Both the position numbers and the translations under genes were made by a program. This document shows positions 13,101 through 25,100 of a stretch of 64,000 bases of DNA, in pieces. The stretch covers positions 239,335,038 through 239,399,037 of the forward strand of contig JAQMRL010000001.1 of assembly GCA_035578175.1 (NCBI GenBank), written 5' to 3'. The notes beneath the pieces were generated by a model. It searched no databases. It worked only from the letters and a program-made list of their open reading frames with translations, and was not told the DNA's origin. This DNA is from Catonia carolina. Taxonomy: Eukaryota; Arthropoda; Insecta; Hemiptera; Achilidae. The first letter of the stretch is position 1, and each line of letters starts with the position of its first letter.

Positions 13101-16100
13101 GATGTAGTAGTCAGCACAACTGGCTTTTATGCTAGGGGTCTCACATTCAATTCCCGGTCAGGTCTGGCATTCTTCCACAACTCATTTTTGTCTTATCGCC
13201 CGTCATTGTTTGCATTAGCATTTATGGGCAAAACAGCTGGACATAATACAAATCAAAAAATAAATACGAAATTGTTATTTAGTATTATTGTTTGCGTTAC
13301 ACATATATTTTTGGTAAGGTTGTTGGTGTAGTTATTAGACCAACTATATTTTGTGCCAGAAGTCCTAGATCCGATTTCAATCAGTTTGGCATAATTTCAT
13401 CTTTGTATCACCTATGCACAATATAAAAAAATATAGGGTAGGTATAAAATTTTATCTTCAAAAAAAAGTATTTCTCACACATTCTGCTAATCCTAACTAT
13501 TGAGACTGGAACCTGTCCATATTATCCAAAAAAAAATGTTCATAATAACAAAAGTAATCCAAAAACTGGAATATGTTACATGGCACGACTTTGTTATTCA
13601 GAAACAGCAAAAACACTGCTGTATGCAAAGCAGTACAACACTACACACACAGACAGCCTGTTTATGAGGGACTGGTTATATATTATATTGCCTCATAATC
13701 AAAGTTTATGGCATTACCATAGCACGCACTTAGTGATTTTATGCAGCCGGGCAATAGTGAAAATTTCTTTGTTTTGTAACCCTACTGAACTAGAAGAATT
13801 GTTTTCTAGTAAGTAATTTACATTGTACATATATCTTGTATTAGGAATTTTTTTTAGTTTTTTTTTATTTAAAGTAACATCAACAGCTTGGTCATTAGTG
13901 ACATTAGTGAGTTATGAAACGTTGGGTTGTGACTTGTTATAATTCCAGACCCTAGCCAGGATTTGAACCCGCGACCTCCACATGGTAGACCAGCGCGCTA
14001 CCACTACGCTACAAAAGGTGGCTGGTTAAGAACTTTGTTATGTTCATTTTCCTATTTAAAAAAATTGTTCTTTAAATTACTTAGTTTTTATTTTAAAACA
14101 TGTTTCATTCATAAAAAGTATGATAAAAAAATATAAATCAGTTCAGATTATCCAAAACTTTGTATTAGCAGTGATGCGTTATTTCCTGAATATATGTGGT
14201 CTCTAAGAAACTCTACAATATAATATTTTGATATAATAATGCCACAGTGAATACCTAAGCTGAACAATTTTAATGAAATTTCAGAGTTTTTCTAAATGAT
14301 CTGCCACTTTTCTTCTCATTTGACTCCTCAATAACATGGAGGATCGGTCGTGAGAAACATCAATGCAAATTATAGTATTTGTTTGAAATTTATACTTTAA
14401 GTTTGGAATTTCAATAAAAATTTATAATATGAAAATATTTGAGTGATTAAATCTTTTAAGAGTAGAATAGCAAACACATTGTTCTCTTTAGACTTAATGG
14501 CCTTCCTAAGTTTTAAAGATTTACATTAATTGCATTCAGTTCTACGGCTACAAAAATAGTTCTGTTTCTTATGACATGGTCAGCCAATTACAGTTGGACC
14601 TCTATTTATCAAACTTCTACAAATCGAAGTATTTCCTAAGTTCCGTGAAATCTTAATGGAAAATTTTTTCTGTATATCGAAAACAAATTCTATATATTGA
14701 ACTTAATTTTAGTGAAAATATACAAAGAACTCCATATAGCCCTCCCATAACACACTTGTCAATCCGAAACATTGAGAGAGAGCAACGTGATAATACAGTA
14801 AGTTGACCACTGTGTAAAAAGTATAAGAATAGTGTGGTACTCTTATACTATATATGATCAAAAATATGTAAATACGATGATGTGGACGAAGCAGCTCTCA
14901 AATGGGTAAAAATGTTACGAGATAAAAACATACCTAAGCAAAAGAGAAAAGTTGTGTTTTTTGTTACAATTGCCCTGCACATCCGTCTTCTGTCTCAAAA
15001 AAGTTAGAGAACATGAAGCTTGTTTTTTTCATCCAAATACCAGATCAAAACTACAACCTATGAACCAAGGTGTTATTAAAATTCTAAAAATGTATTATAG
15101 AAAACAGGTTCTCAAGAGATTTATTCTTGCGTTAAAAAAAGACAAACCTATTGAAAATGTCATTAACCTCAAGCTGTTTGTACCAGAATTGTAAAGGTGT
15201 GGCAAAATGATGTTGTGGAATTGACGATAAATTTTTTTTTAAAACCCGGCTTCTCTAAAAAAATTGTTGTGGAAGAAGTTAATGTACTACCGCAAATTGA
15301 GGTAGTAGTAGTCGATCAATTAAGATCGACATGACAGTAAACTTTGCTAGGATTTGAACTATGAAACCTTTGTCTTCAAAAATTAGCTGGCTTGCCTTAT
15401 GACTTTACCACTACACTGTCCCAGTGGGCTAAAAAAAATATTGACTAACAAACTTTTATTAAAATTTAAAAATCTATCTTAGGCCTAATTTAAAGTAAAT
15501 AATTCAGTACCATAAGATGGAGTAACGGCTGCCAATGAAATACCGTACGCATTACACAACACACCAGTAGCCATCAGATTTGCTATTGTGATCAGTGCTG
15601 TAAAAATTACATCTATTACAATCACTAAAGTTGTATCAACAGCAGGAACTGTACATAATGGTAATCGACCAGTCACTGCAACTATTTTCACATATAGTTC
15701 TCCTAATTTTGGTAAAGACATTGCAATTGCTTGAAATGCCCCCTAAAAAAAAAACAGAAATATTTAAATTGATATAATATTATAATTTTTCAAAATTTAC
15801 TATACTGTATTACTGATTGTTTTTTAAATTTTGTTTTATTACAGTTACAGATAATTAATAATAAGTTTCTAAAAGGTATAATAACACTTTATAATATGGC
15901 ATTATAGTAAAGTATTGGAGATCAGATTACATGTTGAACAACCCCATACTGTATTTGGAAGATCCTTAGGGTTGTGGTGAAACAATGATAGTGTATTATT
16001 GTGTCTGTGGTTTGCCTGAAGTAAATGAAATGCACATTATTGGCACTACAACATTGGTCTGAATGAAGAACAATGTTGGGAACAAATTAATTAGTAAATA

Positions 16101-19100
16101 CACAATTTGAAAGAAATGATTTTCATAATACAAAACAATAAGTACAGTACTATTTTTATTTATTTTTAATTCTGAGAAGAAGTCCCTAATGCCAAACTTT
16201 ATTGAAGGTTCATGGAATGTGCCACTGAGAACATCTTAAAAATTTACTGAACCTGATTCCAGAATATGTTCCAATGCAAAATCCAATTTGAAGAAATCAA
16301 AACATTAGTAAAGATCTATGCCATTTCAATGAAACTTAAGGTCATCATTTTCAAGAAAAGTTAAATATTGCCTTAATAAAATAACTAAAGTTGATTCACT
16401 TGCAAGAATTGTGGGTTAGTGTTGGTATTTCACCAATGCTGGCTTGCAGTATTTGCTATCCAGTACTTATCGGAACTTGGTATATAATATAATACAATAA
16501 CAATAATAAACCTAATTTAAGTGTTAAGTCATGTATAATCTGGACAATTCGAACTGGCACAACTTTTGCTTTACGTGTACACACAACTCTGTATAAAGTA
16601 TATCCATAACCTATTCTTTCAACAAGGTCTACAAATTTTAATGTACGCAAATGCCTACAACCTTATTTCAATACACAAACAAACAAATAATTATTTCATT
16701 TTTAAATGAATATGTATTTAATTTGTCCCAGTAATTAATTAAATTTTAAATTACAAGAACTAAACTGCAAAAATTCACTAAACTATACTTTACAGACACA
16801 CGCAACAAACTAAACAAATTGGTCTGAATATTATAATGAACAGAAAATCAAATTATGAAAACAAATTAGTCACATCATTATGTCTGACAGATTATTAATA
16901 ACAACAGTGAAAACAAAGCGTAGTGACCGTGCATGGGTCATAGTTAATATTTAGTGTAAAAATAATACAATTAACATGCGCTGTAGCTACCGCCACAATT
17001 TGGATTGTAATTTGTGTTGGATGTCCACATTGATTTGTAATTCATATGTAAACTTGTTCTTGTATTTTTTTTTTAATAACCACAGTTTAACCACAATGTA
17101 TAAAGCTACTTTACATAGGCACTTAATTGTAAGCACTACCTAAAATACTTACATTTGCAGTAGGAAGTTCTGACAGATTCCACAGACTTGGCATAGTTGG
17201 TTCCCAACCTTCAAAAAATAATGATACAGTAAAAATTACAAACAAATGAGATATACACATAAGTATTGCCACAACTTTAGCGCACTGAAACAAATCAAAT
17301 TACACAATATTATGAACGCTATCGGCTGCCTCTCAATGATGTAGTGGTTACATTAAAATACAAAGTGGAAGGTCCTGGGTTTGAATTCGGCTAGGGTCTA
17401 AAAATGTAATGTTAAAACCCATCACACCGCAACCCACAGTAGTTGCTATTGATCACGCTCCTGATCCATTTTAAGGGAAGAGTCTAACTTCAAAAAATCA
17501 TTTTATAAAAAGTTTTTGTTTCTTCTGTAGAACATATTTTGAACAAAATAGTAACTTATATTATTTTGGTAACAACATTCGCCAATAAGTAAACAAAAAT
17601 GTAAAACAATGTCATAGTAAAATAAAAATTTAGGGTGAAAATGTTATCTTTTTAAAAATTAAATATTTTGTTTAAGAATATTTGAAAAATATACGCATTT
17701 TTAAGAAGTTATGAAAATTGACCTATTCAACTGATTTACCAGATAATTTTAAGTAGGTAATTTCTTAAATTACTTAAAATTTTGTTATCTGGGACTCTCT
17801 TGCAACCATTTGGTAATATTCTAAACATTTTTGAAAATTATATATTTTTATCCAAAATTTTGCTACTGTTAGAGAATTAAAAAAAAAACAATGGGAATAC
17901 TCCAGCCACATACAATGTGCTCTAGAATAAGATTTTTACTTCAATATGAAACCAACTTCATGTAAACTAGCCAAATTTTACAGAAGTTATTATTTCTGAA
18001 CTAGTGGCTGCTTGTCGAACTACATGCCGGCTCGTTGGCGTAGTGGATAGTGCAACTGGCTTCTACGCCCCAGGTCCCGAGCTTGAATCCCAGTCAGGTA
18101 TGGCATTTTTTCATTACTCATCTTCGTCTATCATCCTTCTCACCGTCTGCATTAGCATAAATTATTGCAAAACAGTCAGACATAAAACAAAAATACCATG
18201 CTGATTTTAAGGAATGAGGATAAAATTTTGAAATAATTTTTATTCAGAACTTTAGACTAGGCCTGCTCTTAATTTTTTTTATTTTTTATTCCTAATTTGT
18301 GTACGTTGAAATCTGTTCAATTTAAAACAATAAGCAACCCCCATGACCCAATAAGATGAGGATGATGTGTATGACGTGAAATGAGGTGTAGTCTTGTACG
18401 TTACAAAAAATCATTTCATCCTCCACTGTACAATAGTTACACCCCAACGTCGTCGCTAATGACCATTGTAGTTGATGCGACGTTAAATAAATAAATTTAA
18501 AAAAAAACAATGTTTTATAATATATCATAATGATACATTGCAATAGAATATAGGCCTATCTCTTTCAAAAGGCTTTCTCCTTCTTAGCGACGAATTTCTT
18601 TTTTAATAGTGACGTTAAAATAAATTTTTAACAAATTTTTAGTTCAAAAATTTCAGGAAGAATGAAAACGGCACTTTTATTTTTTTCTGCGTACCATGAT
18701 TTTGACTGCATGTAACTACATAACCACTAAACCGACATTGCTTTCATTTTTTTAAGTTATTTGTAAAATTTAAGAACGGTTTTTGAATTGCTGTATAATT
18801 ATTGAAACCACATTATTTTGATATCCAAACGACATAGAAGCACCGGATAATGACTGAGGGGTGTAGAAGCAAGACTCACAATCTCCAATTTTTGTAAAAA
18901 TTTAATTGAGGTTATAATATTGTCGTACAAATCATGCATTCTAACCTACTTTAATTGTTCAGTAGCAAAAGCAGCATTAAACAATGTTTTTTTCATATTT
19001 AATTGTAGAGTTGGAAGCAAAATCCACAATCTCCAACTGGGTTTTGGAAGCAAAATCCACAATGTCCGTATTAGCCAATGGTTAGATAGTTGAGTCACGT

Positions 19101-22100
19101 GACGCTTGTGTATTTTGTAAAAGTGAGGTTATAAATTCGATTGTCGGACGTGCGATGTTGTTTGTGGGATTATTTTAAAAATGAAATTGTGCGTAGTAAT
19201 AGAATTTTTAGTAAAAATAAGTGAAATAGTAAAATGGAAGTTTCTCCTGTAGTTGTTACTCCCACAAAAGCAAGAAAAAATATACGGCAACCTAAAAAAT
19301 GAAAAAGAAACATAGCCAAGAATTTGAGGTAAGCTTTTGTTTGTTATACCAAGGGTCGTATTCATAAACATTATTAATTAAATCAGAAGTTTAAATAATT
19401 TGGTAATTATGTGGATTATTTCACTAAAACATTTGATTTGCTGTTTATATAAACGTTACGTATAAATTAATACGTAACGTTATTACGTATTAATAACGTA
19501 ATACGTTATTAATTGAAAAAATGACCTAACCCGTCTTGTTAACATTAAAAATTCTAGTTTTATGTATTCTGTTCTATCTTTATTTTGATTGTTATTGCAA
19601 CTTATATTTAATTTGAATAATAGGCTTAGATATTGTTTTAAATAAATGTTTCTGAATATAACCCTTTTGACTTCATAAAATTTTTATAGTACTAGAATTT
19701 CCTGCCGATTTACTGGATCAAAATGTAATATAAGGTTTATTTCTTTCTGTGCAGATATTCAGCAAAATCATTACCAGAATACCCAAAATGTAAACATGAA
19801 AAAGGTGTTTTTCAATGTTTAAAACTAAAATTGAAAGATATTTAAACATTTCAAGACTTATTTCATATCAATATTACAAAGTAAGAACAGGATTCATTCA
19901 TATTAAAATTTAGTCATGCTGTACCAATTAAGAGAAAGCGTCCTAAAAATGAAAAAAAGTTGTGGAAAAACCTTTCAAAAGAAATTTTCCATTCAGACTA
20001 GTGATAAAAAAATTATTTCTGTTTGTCAACCACATTCCTAAATATTTTACATGTTATCGAGATTTAGAGTGGATTACATTATGAAATCTTTTGTTATGCA
20101 AAGAATGACTCCGACTGAAAATCAGGGTGGAGACCACACTAGTCAGAAATTTACCCAAAAGAAGGAAAATGTTCAAGAATTCATCTGTAGATTTAAGTGT
20201 GTTGAATCTCACTATTGTCGTAGGGCTACTAGCATCAGGAAATATCTTCCATCCACCTTGTCAATTAATTCTATGTTTAAAATTTACGACAATGAGGTGA
20301 CATGGTAAACTGAAGCTAAAACAGTCATACTTTCGTCATATATTTAATACATCATTTAATTTGGGCTTTGGAAATCCACGAACCGATGCATGCTCTAAAT
20401 GCAATGAGCTAACTGAGAAAATTAAATATTGCAAAAACAACGATGATAAAACAAATCTCATGGTACAAAAGCGGGTTCATAAGATAAGAACCAAATGTTT
20501 TTATGATATTTTAAAAGTTTAGGAGTCGAATGTACTTTCTTTGTCTTATGATTGTCAGAAAAATCTTTGTTTGCCAAAATTACCAGACCAAAGCATGTAC
20601 TACTCGCGCCAGTTATACTTTTATAATTTTACAGTAGTTGTTGGATCATCTAAAGCTTGTCTTACCCCACAAAATGTTTTCAGCTTTTGTTGGACTGAAG
20701 ATGAATATAAGAAGGGGGCTCTAACGAGATAGCTTCTGCTTTATTTTATATGTTGTCTAATACTCTGAAATTTGGTGAAGGCATAGACACAGTATGTCTG
20801 GTCGCTGATGGTTGTGGCTGCTAGAATAAAAATTCTACTGTCATAGGAATGCTATGTGCCTGACTGAAAACAGCTCCACCTCAAATAACGTGTGCTGAGC
20901 TTGTATTTCCTGTGATTGGCCACTCATTCATACCCCATGACAGTGTTTTTGACCAAATTGAGAAACGTATTCGCACAAGGGAAGTTATTGCTAATCCACG
21001 TGAATACTTAGAAATAGTACAAGAATTCAGTACAGTTCATAGGCTTGGACAAAATGGGGTGAATATTTATGATTGGAAAAGAAGGTCACTGAAGTAATTA
21101 AACCCCCTAGCTCGTGGCACTTCTCTTTTCAACCAACCAAGTGTTTCTATTCGGAAAAGAAACTTCAACACATACCGGTACTTGTTAGTGGGGACGTTTT
21201 GTATAGAAATCGAATTACTTTAGGGAAGAGCATCTGTAAAAAAAAGTTTAATAATAGTACAATACAACCTGACACAATCGAGAGATGTGGGGTGCCCGTG
21301 AAACCAAAAAAAATCAAAGATGTTAAAAATCTATTATTTAAACATTATGGGGAAGACTGGAATGTGCATCCTGAATTAAATTATTACAGTATTGCCTTAA
21401 CTGAGAAAGAAATTGTTCATGATGGCGAAGAAAACATTTGTGAACCACAGGAGGAGTGCCCCGAACTTATTGTCTGATTTTTTAAAATATTAATATTTAT
21501 TGTCTCAGTTAAAAAATTTATAATTTTTGTTTTAATTTGTTCAATTTAATAATAAATGTAGTTAAACCATTGTATTATAATGTTTTTATTTATGAATAAG
21601 TCTGTATAATGCTTTATGAATGATCAATGATTATCACATTCTGTATGTAATGAAAAAATTAGTTGGGCGCAAACCAGCAATCTCCTACCTTGTTGGGAGC
21701 AAAACCAACAATCTCCTTTGATGAAAAGCAAAACTCACAATCTCCATAATTCAAATTTAATTTTCTTAATATTACTGATCTAAATAGCTTTTAAATTTGT
21801 AGGTTAATAAACCGCAATAAAGACCATGTAACGTACCGAATTTACTGGGCACCTGGAGTTGTTTATTTTTTGAGTCTATTAAAGTATAAACACACTCCAG
21901 CTGATTATTATTTAAAAATTATTTAAAATTATTTCACATTGACAAAATTATTTTAATAAAAAGTTATTTATTCGAGTTGCTAGGCGACTAGAGAAGAACA
22001 AGATAAATTTTGTATAAAATATATGGGAGTGAGGGGCAAGATCGCGAACTGAATAGGTAGGCGTCCCTCATTCATCCATTCAATTATAATAACAATAATA

Positions 22101-25100
22101 ATATGAATATAAATAAGTCAGATGATAACATGCAGCTTATTTTGAACCTGTTGCAAGAGCAGGCTAGGAGATCTGAAGAGCAAGCTAGGAGATTTGAAGA
22201 TAATATGAGTAAACTCGGTAGGGATTTAAGTAATAGAATAGATAGAATAGGACAAGTTTTTAAAAATAATGAAATGCTAAATGAAAATATTAAACCAGAT
22301 GAAGATAATAATGTAGTAAAAACAAAGAAAAGTATATTAAAAAGTGGATCAGTAAGTAGTAAAGATGATAAAATATTAACTGAAAATATTAAACCAGATG
22401 AAGATAATGTTGTAGTAGAAACGGGTAGTTGTGCCAGTGCCAGTCAGAATGTTTTAAGATTGCCGGAAGGAGAAAGAAGTGGTGTAAATCGAAGGGTGTC
22501 AACTTTGGATGAAGCAGAGGATGATGAAGAAAAATCAGCACAGGATGGTACCAGCAGCGGTTCAAATTATGATTCTGATGTGACGGGGAAGGGAAACATC
22601 CATTCAGCCAGGAGTGATGTACAAAACAAGGAAAAAAGAAGTACCGTAAAAGTTAAACAGATACCTGGACTAATAGAGGAAATAGAATATGAAATTATAT
22701 TAAAAAATGTGCTTTGTAATATAAAAAGTGACGGTCGTGATGAAGGTGGAGGTTTGTTATGTATGTATGAGGTTTGTTGTGTGTGTACAATGTTTATTTG
22801 AACTTTTATTTATTTTATGTATATGTATATTTGGTAGTCCACAGTTCCTATTTATTAGTTTGTTTATAGTTGGTTATAGTTTGTTTATAGGTTATAGTTT
22901 AGGTGTTATAGGGTTATAGTTTGTTTATAGTTGGTTATAGTTTGTTTATAGTTGGTTATAGTTTGTTTACAGTTTATAGTTTATAGTTTATTTGGTTAGT
23001 AGAATTGTAAGGTCGCTTAGTAACAATTTTTAAAACATTTTGGAATTAAATTTATCAAACAAATTCAAAATTTAGATTATCATAAAAATTTCTTTTTTGT
23101 TTTCAAAATTGAATTGCGGGGATATTTGTAACGTACCGAATTTACTGGGCACCTGGAGTTGTTTATTTTTTGAGTCTATTAAAGTATAAACACACTCCAG
23201 CTGATTATTATTTAAAAATTATTTAAAATTATTTCACATTGACAAAATTATTTTAATAAAAAGTTATTTATTCGAGTTGCTAGGCGACTAGAGAAGAACA
23301 AGATAAATTTTGTATAAAATATATGGGAGTGAGGGGCAAGATCGCGAACTGAATAGGTAGGCGTCCCTCATTCATCCATTCAATTATTCAATTACTCATT
23401 CGCTCTTTTTAAAATAAATAGTAAGTATGAACAAACGATAATATAGATACTCTTCATGTTATGAAGAGGGACACAAATTGATGGACTCTATAAAAGTTGA
23501 ATAATTTAACGTGAATAATATTTAATGGCGGACATATGTAAACAACAACAAAAACCATTCATTTAAAATGTATTAATTGAATAAAAGTTGTAATGATTTA
23601 ATATGAATAATATTTATTAAAATAAAACACCACAAAATTGGCATCTCTTTGGTGGCGATAAATAAGTATACCACAACCATACATTACAAAAAAAAATTCT
23701 ATATTACTTTTCAATGTATGTAACTGATTCTCATCGTTTCCCAAAAGCAGCTTAGCTTGGAGATTGTGAGTTTTGCTTCTATACCCCTCGCTTGATACCT
23801 TCAACAAAATTTAAATACATAAATTTAGCTGAATGGCTTATTTATCGTAGCATACATTTTTTTGGAGACATTTATTACTTTTTTACAGTAATTAGTAGGG
23901 AATTAAAACAAGGAAATCCCTCTACATCAACAGCTTGGACTGGTAACAAAGTAGGGAAGAACTGAGCTGTTGATGTAGCAGAATTTTCATTTTTTAATTC
24001 TGTTGTAACTACAGTAATTCATAAAACAATAAACATTGCCAAAAATATCTGCGGAAAACAAGTCATTTTTTTCAAATATTGTTTGTTCTATAATTTTTTA
24101 ACTTTAATTCAATTTTTTAACTTTAAAATTTCCACTCCACTCTCATTATGTTTCAATTATACATCAACTCAGCATTGCAAGGGTGGCATTAATTCAAAAT
24201 TAGTTAAGACAGCATCTACTATGACGTTTTTCACGGTTGATGAGCTCTGCTGTTCCACACGTTTAGACCAATCAGAACGTTTGCCAGCATTGTCAGATTG
24301 TAAGAATCTTTCAGCTTGACAAAAATTACGTGCGCATGCATATAAAAGCCACAGTAGTTCACTCATGTCTTGCATCTCGTACTGAACACGTCGATTAAAG
24401 AGCGCATTAACATGCAATACTTTATGATATAATCAGCTGGTACTATGTTCATCGGTTATAAATTGTTATTGAAAGAACAAAAAAAATGGCTGATGAAATA
24501 TATAATGGAGCTGCGAGAGCAGGTATTGGCAACGTTGCTGGCAAGTCATTGGCTAGCTATTAAGTGGGTAGGGGCAATGCGTATGTTCAAAGCTTATCAG
24601 CTTTGAAAAATAGTTTAGTATATTTTTTTAGGCTAGCAAATAAAATAGGAGACAAACCACTATTTCAGAAGTAAAAATACCACAAAGTGATAACTCATGG
24701 TGTACATATTCAAGCTTTTTATTGCACTTTGATTGAAATTTAAATATTGGATATTTTTGCCACAAAAAATAATTGTATTACCTTAACAAAAGCAGGCATT
24801 CTTTTTTTAATCAGAACCATCATGACAACATAAAACGAAACTCCCAACATAGACGCAAAATATTTCATTTCTATATTAGTATACACTAATCTGAAAACAA
24901 ATTGAAAAAAATAAATTTAAATTTGTACTATTATTAGAATAACTACTTTAGAACAACCTAAATGGCACTGTTGGTAGCACATTTGGTTGTATCTGCAAAA
25001 CTCCAGGTAGCAAGAGGCTTTAATGCTTCCTTAACCCTTTAATATCATTCTCTGAAGGCGAACACCGTAGTTTCATTTTCAAATAGGTATCCTAAGTGCT

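Larger units (their letters stand above)
21827..23387 (+). mobile_element. Short non-autonomous LTR retrotransposon with identical LTRs
   Basis: Bases 21827-22087 and 23127-23387 (261 bp, starting TGTAACGTACCG) are identical throughout by eye, at an offset of exactly 1300. The internal part is only 1039 bp and holds a gag-like ORF but no protease, RT or integrase. A purine-rich 'gcgggga' stands just before the right LTR, as a polypurine tract would. No tRNA-primed binding site or target duplication could be recognised. Identical LTRs imply a recent insertion or gene conversion. It lies inside the DUF7869 element. Confidence 0.85.
18856..23789 (+). mobile_element. Terminal-inverted-repeat element carrying a DUF7869-like gene
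   Basis: A 33-bp inverted pair bounds the region: 18856-18888 reads gaggggtgtagaagcaagac and continues to ctccaa, and 23757-23789 is its reverse complement with 2 mismatches. The shorter core 'agcaaaacycacaatctcc' recurs inside near both ends (19015, 19048 and three times at 21660-21745). Between them lies a DUF7869-like pseudogene (19234-21477), and an LTR retrotransposon has inserted at 21827-23387. No convincing target duplication flanks the element. I infer a DNA transposon whose gene is the DUF7869-like one; I am not aware of a formal classification. Confidence 0.6.

Noticed and set aside
13580..13816. 78-codon plus-strand ORF
   Set aside because: No domain, no splice context, AT-rich translation.
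13945..14023. Functional tRNA gene
   Set aside because: A and B boxes are good, but the stems do not pair and it continues into a SINE body; the same holds for 17323, 18025 and 47209.
15485..15543. Unspliced end of the 15.5-kb exon, giving a stop at 15485
   Set aside because: The donor at 15543/15544 joins exon 10 in phase and continues into a TM8-like exon; the read-through tail has no helix and no support.
16456..16650. 64-codon minus-strand ORF (RTLKFVDLVERIGYGYTL…)
   Set aside because: Looks less random than most, but has no splice sites in phase with the SLC6-like gene and no recognisable family.
22728..22919. Second ORF overlapping the gag-like ORF
   Set aside because: Runs into the 'ttatagtttg' minisatellite; translation is repeat-derived.
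24169..24417. 82-codon minus-strand ORF in the promoter-like island
   Set aside because: Antisense to the TATA-containing segment and without domain; no supporting signal.
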